NCBI RefSeq assembly: GCF_001426565.1
Contig: NZ_LMFA01000026.1
Span: 237,536-301,535, forward strand
Length of the DNA: 64,000 bases
Direction of reading: 5' to 3'
Source: Rhizobium sp. Root482
GTDB taxonomy: Bacteria > Pseudomonadota > Alphaproteobacteria > Rhizobiales > Rhizobiaceae
Part shown: positions 16,680 to 26,679 of the stretch, piece by piece
Numbering within the stretch: position 1 is the stretch's first letter
How the letters are laid out: each line of letters starts with the position of its first letter
The notes under the pieces: model-generated
What the model saw: only the letters and a program-made list of their open reading frames with translations
Databases searched by the model: none
Told to the model about the DNA's origin: nothing
Made by a program: the position numbers and the translations under genes

Positions 16680-19352
16680 GTGGCTACGAAACTTTTGAAC
16701 CTGTTTGGAAAATCGGCAGTCGTCGGGCTCCTGAAGCCGAATTACCTGCCCACCTATGTTGCCCTGGTCGTGGTGATCGTGGCCGGCCTGTTTGCCGAAG
16801 AGCAGAACCGCGCCGTCCATATGGCGGACATTCGGGCCGCGGTTCTCGATCAGCTCAATCCCATTCGCTCGAAGCTTGAGAGCAATATCAACGGCGATAT
16901 CCAGCTGGTGCGCGGCGTGATCGCGACGATCATCACCGAACCCGGCATGGATCAGGCCCGATTTTCGCTACTTGCCCGCAACATCTTGAACGAACGCTCC
17001 CGACTGCGCAGCATCGCCGCTGCCCCGGACCTCGTCGTGTCACTCGTCTATCCGATGAAGGGCAATGAAAGGGCGGTGGGGCTCGATTACCGCAGGAACG
17101 AGAACCAACGGGTCGCGGCCCTGCGCGCCCGCGATCTCGGGCAGATGGTGCTGGCCGGACCGCTCTCACTCGTTCAGGGCGGCGAAGGCCTGATCGGCCG
17201 GTTTCCGGTTTCCATCCCGTTCGGGGGCCAGTCCAACCGCTTCTGGGGCATCGTCTCCGCGGTCATAGACGTTCAGCAACTCTATCATGACAGCGGACTT
17301 CTCTCCGATCATCTCGGCATCGATATAGCAATCTCCGGCCGTGACGGCCTGGGCGAGGACGGCGCGCTGTTTTTCGGCGACAGCGCCGTCAAAAGCGCGA
17401 ATCCCGTCCAGTTGAGCGTCTTTCTGCCCGGTGGCTCATGGCAGATCAGTGCGATTCCGAAGGGCGGCTGGGTGGAAACCCCGCCCAATGCCTGGATCAT
17501 TCGCTCGCTGGTGTTCCTGGGCGGACTGTTCATCCTGGTGCCGATGTTCGTCACCGGCCGGCTCATGGAAGAGCGGCGGCACAATATCCAGGTGCTCAGG
17601 GGCAACAAGGACCAGTTGCAGGAGCTCTCCCACCGTCTGAAAATCGCACTCGACGCCTCCGAGATCGGCATCTGGGAGCTGGATATCGGCTCGGGCAAAC
17701 TGCTCTGGGACGAGCGGATGAAGGAGCTTTACGGCATCGGCGCGGACAATCGGGAAATCTACGAGGACTGGCGCGATGCGCTGCATCCCGACGATCTACA
17801 GCGGGCGGAAGAGGAATTCCAAAAGGCGGTCGTCGATGGCGAGAACTATGTTTCGCAGTTCCGCGTCAGGTTGGCGGGCAACCGTATCCGCCATGTGCGT
17901 GCCGTCGGTTTGAGATATATCGGCGCCGGCGGCCAGGAAAAGATCGTCGGCGTCAATTGGGATGTGACGACCGATGTGGAAAAGAACGAGCGGCTGGAGG
18001 CAGCCAAGAAGCAGGCGGAAGCCCACAGCGCCGAACTGGAAGCCGCCCGGCATCGCATGGAATTCAATGCCCTGCATGATCCGCTGACAGCGCTGCCCAA
18101 TCGCCGCTATCTCGACGAGGTTCTTGCGAAGAGCCTCTCCGACAGCGCGCCGCAGGGTCTCGCCAGCATCTTCCATATCGATCTCGACCGCTTCAAGGAG
18201 ATCAACGACACGCTCGGCCATGCGGCCGGCGACGAAATCCTGCGCCATGCCGCCCGAATTCTCCTTGCCCATACCGGCAAGGACGACTTTGTCGGCCGCA
18301 TCGGCGGCGACGAATTCGTCATCATATCGCGCAATGGCGGCTTTGACGGCCATGACGCGATGCTGGCCCAGCGCATCATCGATGCCATGAGCGTGCCGGT
18401 GGCCTACAAGGAACAGGAATGCCGCATCGGCGTCAGCATCGGCATCGCCCACCAGACGCGGCATGCCGAGGAACTGACCCAGGTTCTGGTCAATGCGGAT
18501 ATCGCTCTCTACGAGGCAAAGCGGCGCGGCCGCAACCGGCATGAGATCTTTACCCATTCCCTCAAGGCGGCGGTTTTCAAGACCAAGCAGACGGCGGACG
18601 AAATCCTGCGCGGTCTCGAACAGAATGAATTCATCGCTCACTTCCAGCCGCAATTCTGTCCCTCCACCCTGGAGATGATCGGCGTCGAGGCGCTGGCGCG
18701 CTGGGATCATCCGACCAAGGGACTGCTCGCGCCCTATGCCTTCCTGAAGACGGCGGAAGACATCAACGTGCTGGCCGAGATCGACCAGAGGATTCTCGAA
18801 CAGGCGCTGTTCCAATCCCGCCGGTGGGAGGCAAGCGGCATCGATATCCCGAAAGTCTCGGTCAATCTCTCCTATCATCGCCTGCATGACGAAAAGCTGA
18901 TCGAACGGCTCGGCCAGTTGATCATCCCGCCCGGGAAAGTCTCGTTCGAGCTTCTGGAATCGATCTCCTTCGACGAGAGCGACATGACGGTCCTGTCGAA
19001 TATCGAGCAGATCAAGGCCCTCGGCATCGACATCGAGATCGATGATTTCGGCACGGGCTATGCCTCGATTATCAGCCTGTTGAAACTCACGCCGCGCCGG
19101 CTGAAGATCGACAGGCAACTGGTCATCCCCATCCTCACCTCCGCCAAGCAGCGCCAGCTGGTCGCTTCTATCATCGATATCGGCATCTCGCTGGGCATCG
19201 AGGTGATCGCCGAGGGCGTGGAAACCATGGAACATGCCCGCATCCTCAAGGATCTCGGCTGCCACGGCCTGCAGGGCTATGCCTTCGCACGGCCGATGAG
19301 CGCCAACGACCTCGCGAATTTCGCCCGCGAGCGCCGGTGGCTCGCCGCGTGA
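16680..19352 (+). CDS. Membrane-bound CHASE-PAS-GGDEF-EAL cyclic di-GMP enzyme
   Basis: This 890-residue inner-membrane signalling protein has a helix near residues 24-40, an extracytoplasmic CHASE sensor (about 50-270; conserved GLDYRRNENQ and PLSLVQGGEGLIGRFPV), a second helix (about 278-298) and a PAS/PAC module (about 320-435). A GGDEF domain follows with intact GGDEF at 542-546, then an EAL domain with EAL at 670-672, DDFGTGYAS and EVIAEGVET. Both catalytic motifs look complete, so it could make or degrade cyclic di-GMP. The RxxD inhibitory site is replaced by GKDD, so product inhibition at that site is unlikely. The start is GTG with GGAG 5 bases upstream. It is monocistronic. Confidence 0.93.
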   Translation: MATKLLNLFGKSAVVGLLKPNYLPTYVALVVVIVAGLFAEEQNRAVHMADIRAAVLDQLNPIRSKLESNINGDIQLVRGVIATIITEPGMDQARFSLLARNILNERSRLRSIAAAPDLVVSLVYPMKGNERAVGLDYRRNENQRVAALRARDLGQMVLAGPLSLVQGGEGLIGRFPVSIPFGGQSNRFWGIVSAVIDVQQLYHDSGLLSDHLGIDIAISGRDGLGEDGALFFGDSAVKSANPVQLSVFLPGGSWQISAIPKGGWVETPPNAWIIRSLVFLGGLFILVPMFVTGRLMEERRHNIQVLRGNKDQLQELSHRLKIALDASEIGIWELDIGSGKLLWDERMKELYGIGADNREIYEDWRDALHPDDLQRAEEEFQKAVVDGENYVSQFRVRLAGNRIRHVRAVGLRYIGAGGQEKIVGVNWDVTTDVEKNERLEAAKKQAEAHSAELEAARHRMEFNALHDPLTALPNRRYLDEVLAKSLSDSAPQGLASIFHIDLDRFKEINDTLGHAAGDEILRHAARILLAHTGKDDFVGRIGGDEFVIISRNGGFDGHDAMLAQRIIDAMSVPVAYKEQECRIGVSIGIAHQTRHAEELTQVLVNADIALYEAKRRGRNRHEIFTHSLKAAVFKTKQTADEILRGLEQNEFIAHFQPQFCPSTLEMIGVEALARWDHPTKGLLAPYAFLKTAEDINVLAEIDQRILEQALFQSRRWEASGIDIPKVSVNLSYHRLHDEKLIERLGQLIIPPGKVSFELLESISFDESDMTVLSNIEQIKALGIDIEIDDFGTGYASIISLLKLTPRRLKIDRQLVIPILTSAKQRQLVASIIDIGISLGIEVIAEGVETMEHARILKDLGCHGLQGYAFARPMSANDLANFARERRWLAA

Positions 19353-19639
19353 GCCAGGGATGATTCGCGCCGGCGCGAAACGCTGGCACCTCCCTGCGCA
19401 GCGGGAATTTCTGGACGGCCAGACGCTTCGCCAGTGGTTTCGTTAAAACTTTTCCCTGCCAGACTTGAAATTTTTTCGTCAATACCCAGGCCGTGGCACA
19501 TCGGAAACACTGCCCCGGTGATGTTCCCTTTCCCCTGGAACTTTTCAATTGTCCCCCTCGCAAGCGGCGCGGAAAATGGTAAAGACGAAAAAGTGAATCG
19601 TTTGTTACCGGCGCAAGACGGGCCGGATGGGGACCCCCG

Positions 19640-21055
19640 ATGAAAATGATCAAAGCGCTCCTTCCGTTGAGCCTTCTTCTCCTTTCCGGCTGCGTGGTCG
19701 GCCCCGATTACCAGGCGCCGAACGCGGCGCTGCCGGCAAAATTCTCCTCCGGCGGCAGCGCGACGGCAAGCGACACAACGCTGACGCCATGGTGGGAAGC
19801 CTTCCGCGACAAGAAGCTGAACAGCCTGGTCGCCCAGGGCCTGGGTGAAAACCTTAACGTCCAGCAGTCGATCGAGCGCATCATGGAAGCGCGGGCCAAT
19901 GTCGTCATCGCAGGCGCCGGCGGCCTGCCGCAGGTCGGTGCCGGCGCCTCGGCCTCGGTCGAAGGACAGGACGGTTCCTATCCTCGCAATGCGAGCGGCC
20001 GCGACCATAGCCAAACCAAATCCTTCGGCGGCGGCGCGGATGCCTCCTGGCTGATCGACCTGTTCGGCCAATATCGCCGCGCCAAGGAATCGGCGAATGC
20101 CTCGCTCGACGCGGCTTACGACGACGTCAATGTCGCCCGTCTTGCCTATCTATCGGACCTGACCACCTCCTATATCGAGGCGCGCTATAACCAGGAAGCC
20201 CTGGCGCTGCAGCAGAAGAGCCTGGCATCGCGGCGCGAAACGTTGAAGCTGACAAACGACATCAAGGCGGCGGGTGCTGCTTCCAGCCTCGACGTCGTGC
20301 AGGCCGAAGGCCTGGTCAATACGACGCTGGCGGAAATCCCCGGCTTCCGCACCGGCTTCCACCGGGCGGCAAACCACATCGCCACATTGCTCGGCCTGCC
20401 GGCAACCTCCGTCACCGCCAGCCTCGTCAAGGGCCAGGCCCAGCCGTCGCCGCGCTACGATACAAAGGTCGGCGTTCCAGCCGATCTCATCCGCAACCGT
20501 CCCGACATCCGCCGGGCCGAGCGGCTGCTTGCCGCCGCCACGGCGCAGATCGGCGTTGCCGAATCGCAGCTCTATCCGAGCCTCAGCCTGTCGGGCACGA
20601 TCGATGCCTCGCGCATCGTCGCCTCGGCAGCCAGCGGCGGCGTCGGCAGCTGGTCCTTCGGACCAAGCCTCAATCTGCCGATCTTCAACGGCGGCCGCCT
20701 GAAAGCCAATATCGATGCCGCCCAATCCGGCGCGCAGCAGCAATATCTGGCCTGGAAGCAGACGGTCTTGAGCGCCGTGGAAGAAGTCGAGAACGCGCTC
20801 GTCGGATTGCGCAACAATTACCAGACCATCGCTGCCCTGCGCAAAGTGGTGACATCCTACGAACAGGCGCTCGGACTGGCACGCGAAAGCTTCAAGGGCG
20901 GCGCGACATCGCTGCTCGACGTGCTGGACGCCGAACGCAACCTTGCGAACTCGCGCATCGCACTTGCCAGCGGCATCCGCAATCTCGCCAACAATTATGT
21001 CGCCCTCAACGTCGCGCTTGGCGGTGGATCGGGCATCGAGGCGGTTGGCCAGTAA
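19640..21055 (+). CDS. Outer-membrane efflux lipoprotein, NodT/OprM family
   Basis: This 471-residue outer-membrane channel of the TolC superfamily has a lipoprotein signal with the lipobox LLSGC (Cys near residue 18), followed by VVGPDYQAP, typical of NodT-type factors. Two outer-membrane efflux repeats follow, with long coiled-coil helices (residues about 60-260 and 270-460) and RNRPDIRRAERLLAAATAQIG in the second. It should act as exit duct for a tripartite pump. No adaptor or inner-membrane pump is adjacent, so it is an orphan factor; candidates in this window are the EmrAB pair (2740-5657) and the RND pair (56093-60578). A strong terminator follows. Confidence 0.92.
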   Translation: MKMIKALLPLSLLLLSGCVVGPDYQAPNAALPAKFSSGGSATASDTTLTPWWEAFRDKKLNSLVAQGLGENLNVQQSIERIMEARANVVIAGAGGLPQVGAGASASVEGQDGSYPRNASGRDHSQTKSFGGGADASWLIDLFGQYRRAKESANASLDAAYDDVNVARLAYLSDLTTSYIEARYNQEALALQQKSLASRRETLKLTNDIKAAGAASSLDVVQAEGLVNTTLAEIPGFRTGFHRAANHIATLLGLPATSVTASLVKGQAQPSPRYDTKVGVPADLIRNRPDIRRAERLLAAATAQIGVAESQLYPSLSLSGTIDASRIVASAASGGVGSWSFGPSLNLPIFNGGRLKANIDAAQSGAQQQYLAWKQTVLSAVEEVENALVGLRNNYQTIAALRKVVTSYEQALGLARESFKGGATSLLDVLDAERNLANSRIALASGIRNLANNYVALNVALGGGSGIEAVGQ

Positions 21056-21095
21056 GCCACCTCCTCTTTGCGGAAAAGGTGCAGATTTCAATCAG

Positions 21096-21126
21096 GCGCG
21101 GCCGATCCTTTCGGCCGCGCTTTTTT
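21096..21126 (+). terminator. Rho-independent terminator after the efflux lipoprotein
   Basis: A perfect 10-base stem GCGCGGCCGA/TCGGCCGCGC has a 5-base loop and is directly followed by six T residues. It lies about 40 bases after the stop codon. Confidence 0.93.
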
Positions 21127-21284
21127 ATTCAAGGACCGGCCGATTTATCGCCATCGCGGGGTTGGCATCCGGGTGGAAAGCAGACATAAAAACAATGCCC
21201 CGCGCCATTCCAGATCGCGCACGGCATGGCCGCGACACCTGTCGCAGCATTCGCGGATCCCGGTGATCCCTCCCAACCGGAGCC

Positions 21285-24227
21285 TTGAGGAACAGACAGA
21301 TAGACATCGCGGCGACATTGCTTCTTCTTCTCGTTCTCGCGCCGTTTGTGGGAAGCATCGCCGCACTCTGCATTCCGGCACATAAAGGTACCGTCAGCGC
21401 CTGGCTGGCGGGGTCGATCGCGCTGTTCTGTCTGGCGACCGCGGCCGGCCTCTATCCTGTCATCGCCTCCGGCAAGGCATTGCGCTACTCGGTCGAATGG
21501 CTTCCGGAACTGGGTCTTAATTTCACCTTGCGCCTGGATGGCTTTGCCTGGATGTTTGCCATCCTGATCGCAGCCATCGGCTTGCTCGTCGTCGTTTATG
21601 CCCGATACTATATGTCCGCCAGCGATCCGGTGCCGCGCTTCTTCTCGCTGTTCCTGGCCTTCATGGGCGCCATGCTCGGCCTGGTCCTTTCCGGCAATCT
21701 CATTCTTCTGGCGTTCTTCTGGGAACTGACCAGCATCATCTCCTTTCTGTTGATCGGCTACTGGCACCAGAACGCCGCGGCCCGCGACGGCGCCCGCATG
21801 GCCCTGACCGTCACCGGCACCGGCGGCCTCTGCATGTTCATCGGGCTGATCCTGATCGGTCATATCGTCGGCAGCTACGATCTCGACGTCGTGCTCGCCT
21901 CGGGCAACGTGATTCGCGAGCATCCGCTCTATACGACCGTGCTTGTTCTGATCCTGCTCGGGGCCCTGACGAAGAGCGCGCAGTTTCCGTTTCATTTCTG
22001 GCTGCCGCAGGCGATGGCGGCACCGACACCGGTTTCGGCCTATCTCCATTCCGCTACGTTGGTCAAAGCAGGCATCTTTCTTCTCACCCGGCTCTGGCCG
22101 GTTCTGGCCGGGACCGACCAATGGTTCTGGATCGTCGGCCTTGCCGGACTGAGCACGCTTCTGCTCGGTGCCTATTTCGCCATCTTCCAGCAGGACATGA
22201 AGGGCCTGCTGGCCTATTCGACGATCAGCCATCTTGGCCTCATCACCGCGCTGTTGAGCCTCGGCAGTCCGCTCGCGGCGGTCGCTGCGATCTTCCACAC
22301 CATGAACCATGCGACCTTCAAGGCATCGCTGTTCATGGCCGCCGGTATCATCGACCACGAAACGGGCACGCGCGACATGCGCCGGCTGAGCGGTCTTTTC
22401 AGATTCATGCCGTTTACCGCCACGCTTGCCATGGTCGCCGCCGCAGCAATGGCCGGCGTGCCGCTGCTCAACGGTTTCCTATCGAAGGAAATGTTCTTCG
22501 CCGAAGCGATCGAGACGCATAAATACAATCTCCTCGACACAGTGACCCCCTATGTGGCGACGCTCGCCAGCATATTCTCCGTCACCTATTCGCTGCGCTT
22601 CATCCACAGCGTCTTCTTCGGCCCACCGCCGCACGACCTGCCGAAAGCACCCCACGAACCGCCTCACTGGATGCGCGCGCCGATCGAGTTCCTGGTGCTG
22701 GCCTGCCTTGTCGTCGGCGTCATTCCGGCACTCACCGTCGGGCCGTTCCTGCACACCGCCGTGCAATCGGTGCTCGGCGAGGCCACGCCGGTCTACAGTC
22801 TTGCCGTCTGGCATGGCTGGAACGTGCCGTTGCTGATGAGCCTGATTGCGCTGGCCGGCGGCACGGCGTTGTTCCTGATGATGAAATCCTATCTCGCCAC
22901 CAGCATCGAGGGGCCGCCGCTGTTCCGGCGTCTCGAAGGCCAGCGCATTTTCGAGCGCGTCCTGGTGACGCTGTCATGGAAATGGGCGCGCTCGATCGAG
23001 ATGCGCGCCGGTACCCGCCGCCTGCAGCAGCAGATGCGCATCCTCGTCGCCCTGTCGATCGCCGCCGGTACAATCGTGCTTTTCTCGCATGGCTTCAATC
23101 CGGCGAAAATCCTGTTTCGCAGCATCGACCCCGCCTTCGCCCTGATCTGGCTGGTCGGCATGGCCTGCGCAGTCGGGGCCGCCTACCAGGCGAAATTCCA
23201 CCGGCTGGCATCGCTGGTGCTGCTCGGCGGCGCCGGGCTCGTCACCTGCCTCACCTTCGTCTGGCTGTCGGCGCCGGATCTGGCCGTTACCCAATTGCTG
23301 GTAGAGATCGTCACCACTGTGCTGATCCTGCTCGGCCTGCGCTGGCTGCCGAAGCGGATCGAGAACCAGGACGATCCCGCCATGATGACCATATCGGTCC
23401 GGCTGCGCCGCCTGCGTGACCTGGCGATGGCCGTCTTTGCCGGCCTCGGCATGATGCTCATATCCTATACGGTGATGCGCCGAGAAATTCCGGAGACGAT
23501 TTCGAGCTATTTCCTCGAACGCGCCTATGGCGAAGGCGGCGGCACCAATGTCGTCAATGTCATCCTGGTCGATTTCCGCGGCTTCGACACTTTGGGCGAG
23601 ATCGGCGTTTTGTGCATTGTCGCCTTGACGGTCTTTGCGCTTCTGCTGCGCTTCCGCCCGGCGACCGAAAGCCTGGAGGCGCCGGAACAGCAGCGTTTCC
23701 AGAACGCCTTCGACGACGACCATCCCGATCGCAAGAAAGGCGACAGCATTACCGAATACCTGCTCGTTCCCTCGGTCATCATGCGCTGGATGTTCCCGGT
23801 CATCGGCATGCTGGCGGCGTTCCTGTTCTTCCGTGGCCACGACCTGCCGGGCGGCGGCTTTGCGGCCGGCATCGCCATGTCGATCGCCTTCATCCTGCAA
23901 TATATGGCCGGCGGTACGCGTTGGGTCGAGGAGCGGTTGCGCATCCACCCCTTGCGCTGGATGGCCATCGGCCTCACGGTCGCCACCGCGACCGGTCTTG
24001 GCGCATGGGTGTTCGGCTATCCGTTCCTGACCTCGCATTCGCAATACATTTCGCTTCCGGTCATCGGAAAAATTCCGCTGGCAACGGCCATCCTGTTCGA
24101 TCTCGGCGTCTTTGCGCTGGTGCTCGGCGCAACCGTGCTGATCCTGATCGCGCTCGCCCACCAATCGGTACGCGCACCGCGCGCCCAGGCGAGAGCCGCG
24201 AAAACCGCAGCGAAGGAGGCCGGATAA
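21285..24227 (+). CDS. phaA: Monovalent cation/H+ antiporter subunit A, fused A-B type
   Basis: This 980-residue polytopic protein is the largest subunit of a Mrp/Pha (CPA3) antiporter. The N-terminal two thirds resemble the NuoL/MrpA proton channel (FFWELTSIISFLLIGYWH and QFPFHFWLPQAMAAPTPVSA). The last ~170 residues, from about 800, resemble MrpB, so A and B are fused as in Sinorhizobium Pha, a K+/H+ system for alkaline adaptation. The complex exchanges K+ or Na+ for protons at the inner membrane. The first in-frame start is TTG 21285, with a GGAG only two or three bases away, so the true start is uncertain. It overlaps subunit C by one base. Confidence 0.92.
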   Translation: MRNRQIDIAATLLLLLVLAPFVGSIAALCIPAHKGTVSAWLAGSIALFCLATAAGLYPVIASGKALRYSVEWLPELGLNFTLRLDGFAWMFAILIAAIGLLVVVYARYYMSASDPVPRFFSLFLAFMGAMLGLVLSGNLILLAFFWELTSIISFLLIGYWHQNAAARDGARMALTVTGTGGLCMFIGLILIGHIVGSYDLDVVLASGNVIREHPLYTTVLVLILLGALTKSAQFPFHFWLPQAMAAPTPVSAYLHSATLVKAGIFLLTRLWPVLAGTDQWFWIVGLAGLSTLLLGAYFAIFQQDMKGLLAYSTISHLGLITALLSLGSPLAAVAAIFHTMNHATFKASLFMAAGIIDHETGTRDMRRLSGLFRFMPFTATLAMVAAAAMAGVPLLNGFLSKEMFFAEAIETHKYNLLDTVTPYVATLASIFSVTYSLRFIHSVFFGPPPHDLPKAPHEPPHWMRAPIEFLVLACLVVGVIPALTVGPFLHTAVQSVLGEATPVYSLAVWHGWNVPLLMSLIALAGGTALFLMMKSYLATSIEGPPLFRRLEGQRIFERVLVTLSWKWARSIEMRAGTRRLQQQMRILVALSIAAGTIVLFSHGFNPAKILFRSIDPAFALIWLVGMACAVGAAYQAKFHRLASLVLLGGAGLVTCLTFVWLSAPDLAVTQLLVEIVTTVLILLGLRWLPKRIENQDDPAMMTISVRLRRLRDLAMAVFAGLGMMLISYTVMRREIPETISSYFLERAYGEGGGTNVVNVILVDFRGFDTLGEIGVLCIVALTVFALLLRFRPATESLEAPEQQRFQNAFDDDHPDRKKGDSITEYLLVPSVIMRWMFPVIGMLAAFLFFRGHDLPGGGFAAGIAMSIAFILQYMAGGTRWVEERLRIHPLRWMAIGLTVATATGLGAWVFGYPFLTSHSQYISLPVIGKIPLATAILFDLGVFALVLGATVLILIALAHQSVRAPRAQARAAKTAAKEAG

Positions 24228-24562
24228 TGGAACTCGTTCTTTCCGCCGGCATCGGCGTGCTCACCGCCTCCGGCGTCTGGCTGCTGTTTCGGCCACGCAC
24301 CTACCAGGTCATCATCGGCCTCTCGCTCCTTTCCTATGCCGTCAACCTCTTCATCTTCGGCATGGGACGGCTGCGGGTGGATGCGCCGCCGGTCCTGGAG
24401 CCGGGCGGAACCGGCGGGCTTTTGACCCATGCCGACCCGATTCCCCAGGCGCTGGTGCTGACGGCGATCGTCATCGGTTTTGCCATGACTGCCCTGTTCC
24501 TCGTCATCCTGCTCGCCTCGCGCGGCTTCACCGGCACCGACCATGTCGATGGCAGGGAGTGA
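24227..24562 (+). CDS. phaC: Monovalent cation/H+ antiporter subunit C
   Basis: This 111-residue NuoK/MrpC-like subunit has three hydrophobic helices; TYQVIIGLSLLSYAVNLFIFGMG and DPIPQALVLTAIVIGFAMTA are diagnostic for MrpC. Its ATG overlaps the phaA stop (TAATG), indicating translational coupling. GGAGG lies about 8 bases upstream within phaA. It is part of the hydrophobic proton-translocating core of the Pha complex. Confidence 0.93.
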   Translation: MELVLSAGIGVLTASGVWLLFRPRTYQVIIGLSLLSYAVNLFIFGMGRLRVDAPPVLEPGGTGGLLTHADPIPQALVLTAIVIGFAMTALFLVILLASRGFTGTDHVDGRE

Positions 24563-26195
24563 CGCCGCCGTGAACTGGTTCGACCACCTCATCATTCTGC
24601 CGATCCTTGTGCCGCTCGTCACGGCGGCATGCCTCATCCCCGTCGATGCGCGCAACCAGATGCTGAAGGGCGTCATCGGCTTCTGCTCGACCGTGCTGGT
24701 CTTCGTGATCGGCATCGCCCTGATGCAGGCCGCCGCGACCCCGGACGAGGGCCAGTCCGGCGCCATGGTCTATCTTCTCGGCAACTGGCCGGCGCCCTTC
24801 GGCATCACCCTAGTGCTCGACCGCCTGTCGGCGCTGATGCTGGTGCTGACCTCCCTTCTGGCGTTGGCGACACAGGTGTTCTCGATGGCGAGATGGCACC
24901 GGGCCGGCTATCATTTCCATTCCCTGTTTCAGTTCATGCTGGCCGGGCTGAACGGCGCCTTCCTGACCGGCGACCTGTTCAACCTGTTCGTCTTCTTCGA
25001 AATGATGCTGGCCGCATCCTATGGCCTGCTTCTGCACGGATCGGGCCCCTTGCGGGTGAAGGCGGGCGTGCACTATGTCGCCATCAACCTCGCCGCATCC
25101 TCGCTGTTCCTGATCGGCGTCAGCCTGATCTATGGCGCGACCGGAACGCTGAACATGGCGGACCTTGCGCTGCGGATATCGACCATGGGGCCGGAGAGCC
25201 GCATGCTGATGGAGACGGGGGCAGCCCTTCTCGGCATTGCCTTCCTCGTCAAGGCCGGCATGTGGCCGCTCGGGTTCTGGCTGCCGGCCACCTATTCGGC
25301 GGCAACCCCGCCGGTGGCGGCGATCTTCGCCATCCTCACCAAGGTCGGCATCTATATCATCCTTCGCCTGTCGCTGCTGCTGTTCGGTCCCGATGCCGGA
25401 ACGTCCATGGGCTTCGGGCAACCGCTTTTGCTCTATGGCGGGCTGCTGACCATCGGCTTCGGCACGGTCGGCGTACTCGCCTCACAGGCGATGGGAAGGC
25501 TCGCCGGCTATTGCGTGCTGGTCTCTTCCGGAACGCTCATGGCAGCGATCGGGCTCGGCAACGGCGCGATCATCGGCGGCGCGCTCTATTATCTCGTCAG
25601 TTCGACGCTGACGATCTGCGCCTTTTTCCTTTTGATCGAACTGGTCGAACGTGCCCGCGACGCCGGCGCCGACGTTCTCGCCGTGACCATGGAAGCCTAT
25701 GGCGACCTCGACGAGAACGAGGAGGAGCGGGAGGAAGGCGAAGCCGTGCCCGGCACCATGGCGGTGCTCGGCCTGTGCTTCTGCATCTGCGCCCTCCTTC
25801 TTTCAGGCCTGCCGCCGCTTTCAGGCTTCCTTGCGAAATTCGCCATGCTGCACGGGCTTTTCAATCCCGGCGACCTTGGCGGGCAGGAACCGGTCTCCGG
25901 CGCCGAATGGACCTATGTCGGGCTGCTCATCCTGTCGGGCCTCAGCGCGATGATCGCGCTCAACCGCGTCGGCATCCGTACCTTCTGGACCTCGATCGAG
26001 GGCACCATCCCGCGCGTCTTCCTGATCGAGATCACCCCGGTGCTGGTGCTGCTTTCGGCCTGTCTCTTCCTCAGCTTCCAGGCCGGCCCCGCCATGCGCT
26101 ACATGGACGCGACCGCAAAGGCACTCGCCGACCCGCAAAACTATATCGGGCGGGTGACGACGGCGCCGCGCGCTGGATCGCAGGGAGGGCAATAG
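24543..26195 (+). CDS. phaD: Monovalent cation/H+ antiporter subunit D
   Basis: This 550-residue NuoM/N-like proton channel subunit of the Pha/Mrp complex has about 14 helices. Conserved elements include FNLFVFFEMMLAASYGLLLHG and the charged helix FLVKAGMWPLGFWLPATYSAA. An acidic cytoplasmic insertion (DLDENEEEREEGE) separates the last helices. The start may be ATG 24543 or 24549, overlapping phaC, or GTG 24570, which is preceded by CAGGGAG; I kept the longest. It works with subunits A and C in the membrane domain. Confidence 0.93.
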   Translation: MSMAGSDAAVNWFDHLIILPILVPLVTAACLIPVDARNQMLKGVIGFCSTVLVFVIGIALMQAAATPDEGQSGAMVYLLGNWPAPFGITLVLDRLSALMLVLTSLLALATQVFSMARWHRAGYHFHSLFQFMLAGLNGAFLTGDLFNLFVFFEMMLAASYGLLLHGSGPLRVKAGVHYVAINLAASSLFLIGVSLIYGATGTLNMADLALRISTMGPESRMLMETGAALLGIAFLVKAGMWPLGFWLPATYSAATPPVAAIFAILTKVGIYIILRLSLLLFGPDAGTSMGFGQPLLLYGGLLTIGFGTVGVLASQAMGRLAGYCVLVSSGTLMAAIGLGNGAIIGGALYYLVSSTLTICAFFLLIELVERARDAGADVLAVTMEAYGDLDENEEEREEGEAVPGTMAVLGLCFCICALLLSGLPPLSGFLAKFAMLHGLFNPGDLGGQEPVSGAEWTYVGLLILSGLSAMIALNRVGIRTFWTSIEGTIPRVFLIEITPVLVLLSACLFLSFQAGPAMRYMDATAKALADPQNYIGRVTTAPRAGSQGGQ

Positions 26196-26199
26196 AGGC

Positions 26200-26679
26200 A
26201 TGCGCTACTGGTTCCCCTATCCGCTCCTGTCGGTCTCGCTTCTGCTCTTCTGGCTGCTGATCAACCAGTCGCTTTCGCCGGGCCATATCCTGCTCGGCGT
26301 CCTGCTCGGCATCGCCTTCGCCTGGGCCATGGTCAATCTCCAGCCGCAAAAAACCCGGATGAGCCACTACGGCACCGCGGCAAGGCTGGTGGCACATGTG
26401 GCCGTCGACGTGTTTGCCTCCAACATCGCGGTGATCGGCGTCATCCTGCGCGGCAGGGCGAAACCCGGCTTCGTGGCGATCGACATCGGCCTTCGCGATG
26501 AAAACGCCCTCGCCTTTCTCGCCTGCATCGTAACCGCGACGCCAGGGACCGCCTGGGTCGAATTCGACCGGCAGACAAGCGTGCTCCTGATCCATGTCCT
26601 CGATCTCGATGACGCCCATGTGCTCGCCGAACTGATCAAGAGCCGCTACGAGACCCCGCTGAAGGAGATTTTCGAATGA
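26200..26679 (+). CDS. phaE: Monovalent cation/H+ antiporter subunit E
   Basis: This 159-residue MrpE-family protein has two to three N-terminal helices (LLSVSLLLFWLLINQSLSPGHILLGVLLGI) and a soluble C-terminal half with TATPGTAWVEFD and LLIHVLDLDD, characteristic of the family. The subunit is required for assembly of the Mrp/Pha complex in studied species. It begins 4 bases after phaD and overlaps phaF by four bases (ATGA). Confidence 0.93.
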   Translation: MRYWFPYPLLSVSLLLFWLLINQSLSPGHILLGVLLGIAFAWAMVNLQPQKTRMSHYGTAARLVAHVAVDVFASNIAVIGVILRGRAKPGFVAIDIGLRDENALAFLACIVTATPGTAWVEFDRQTSVLLIHVLDLDDAHVLAELIKSRYETPLKEIFE

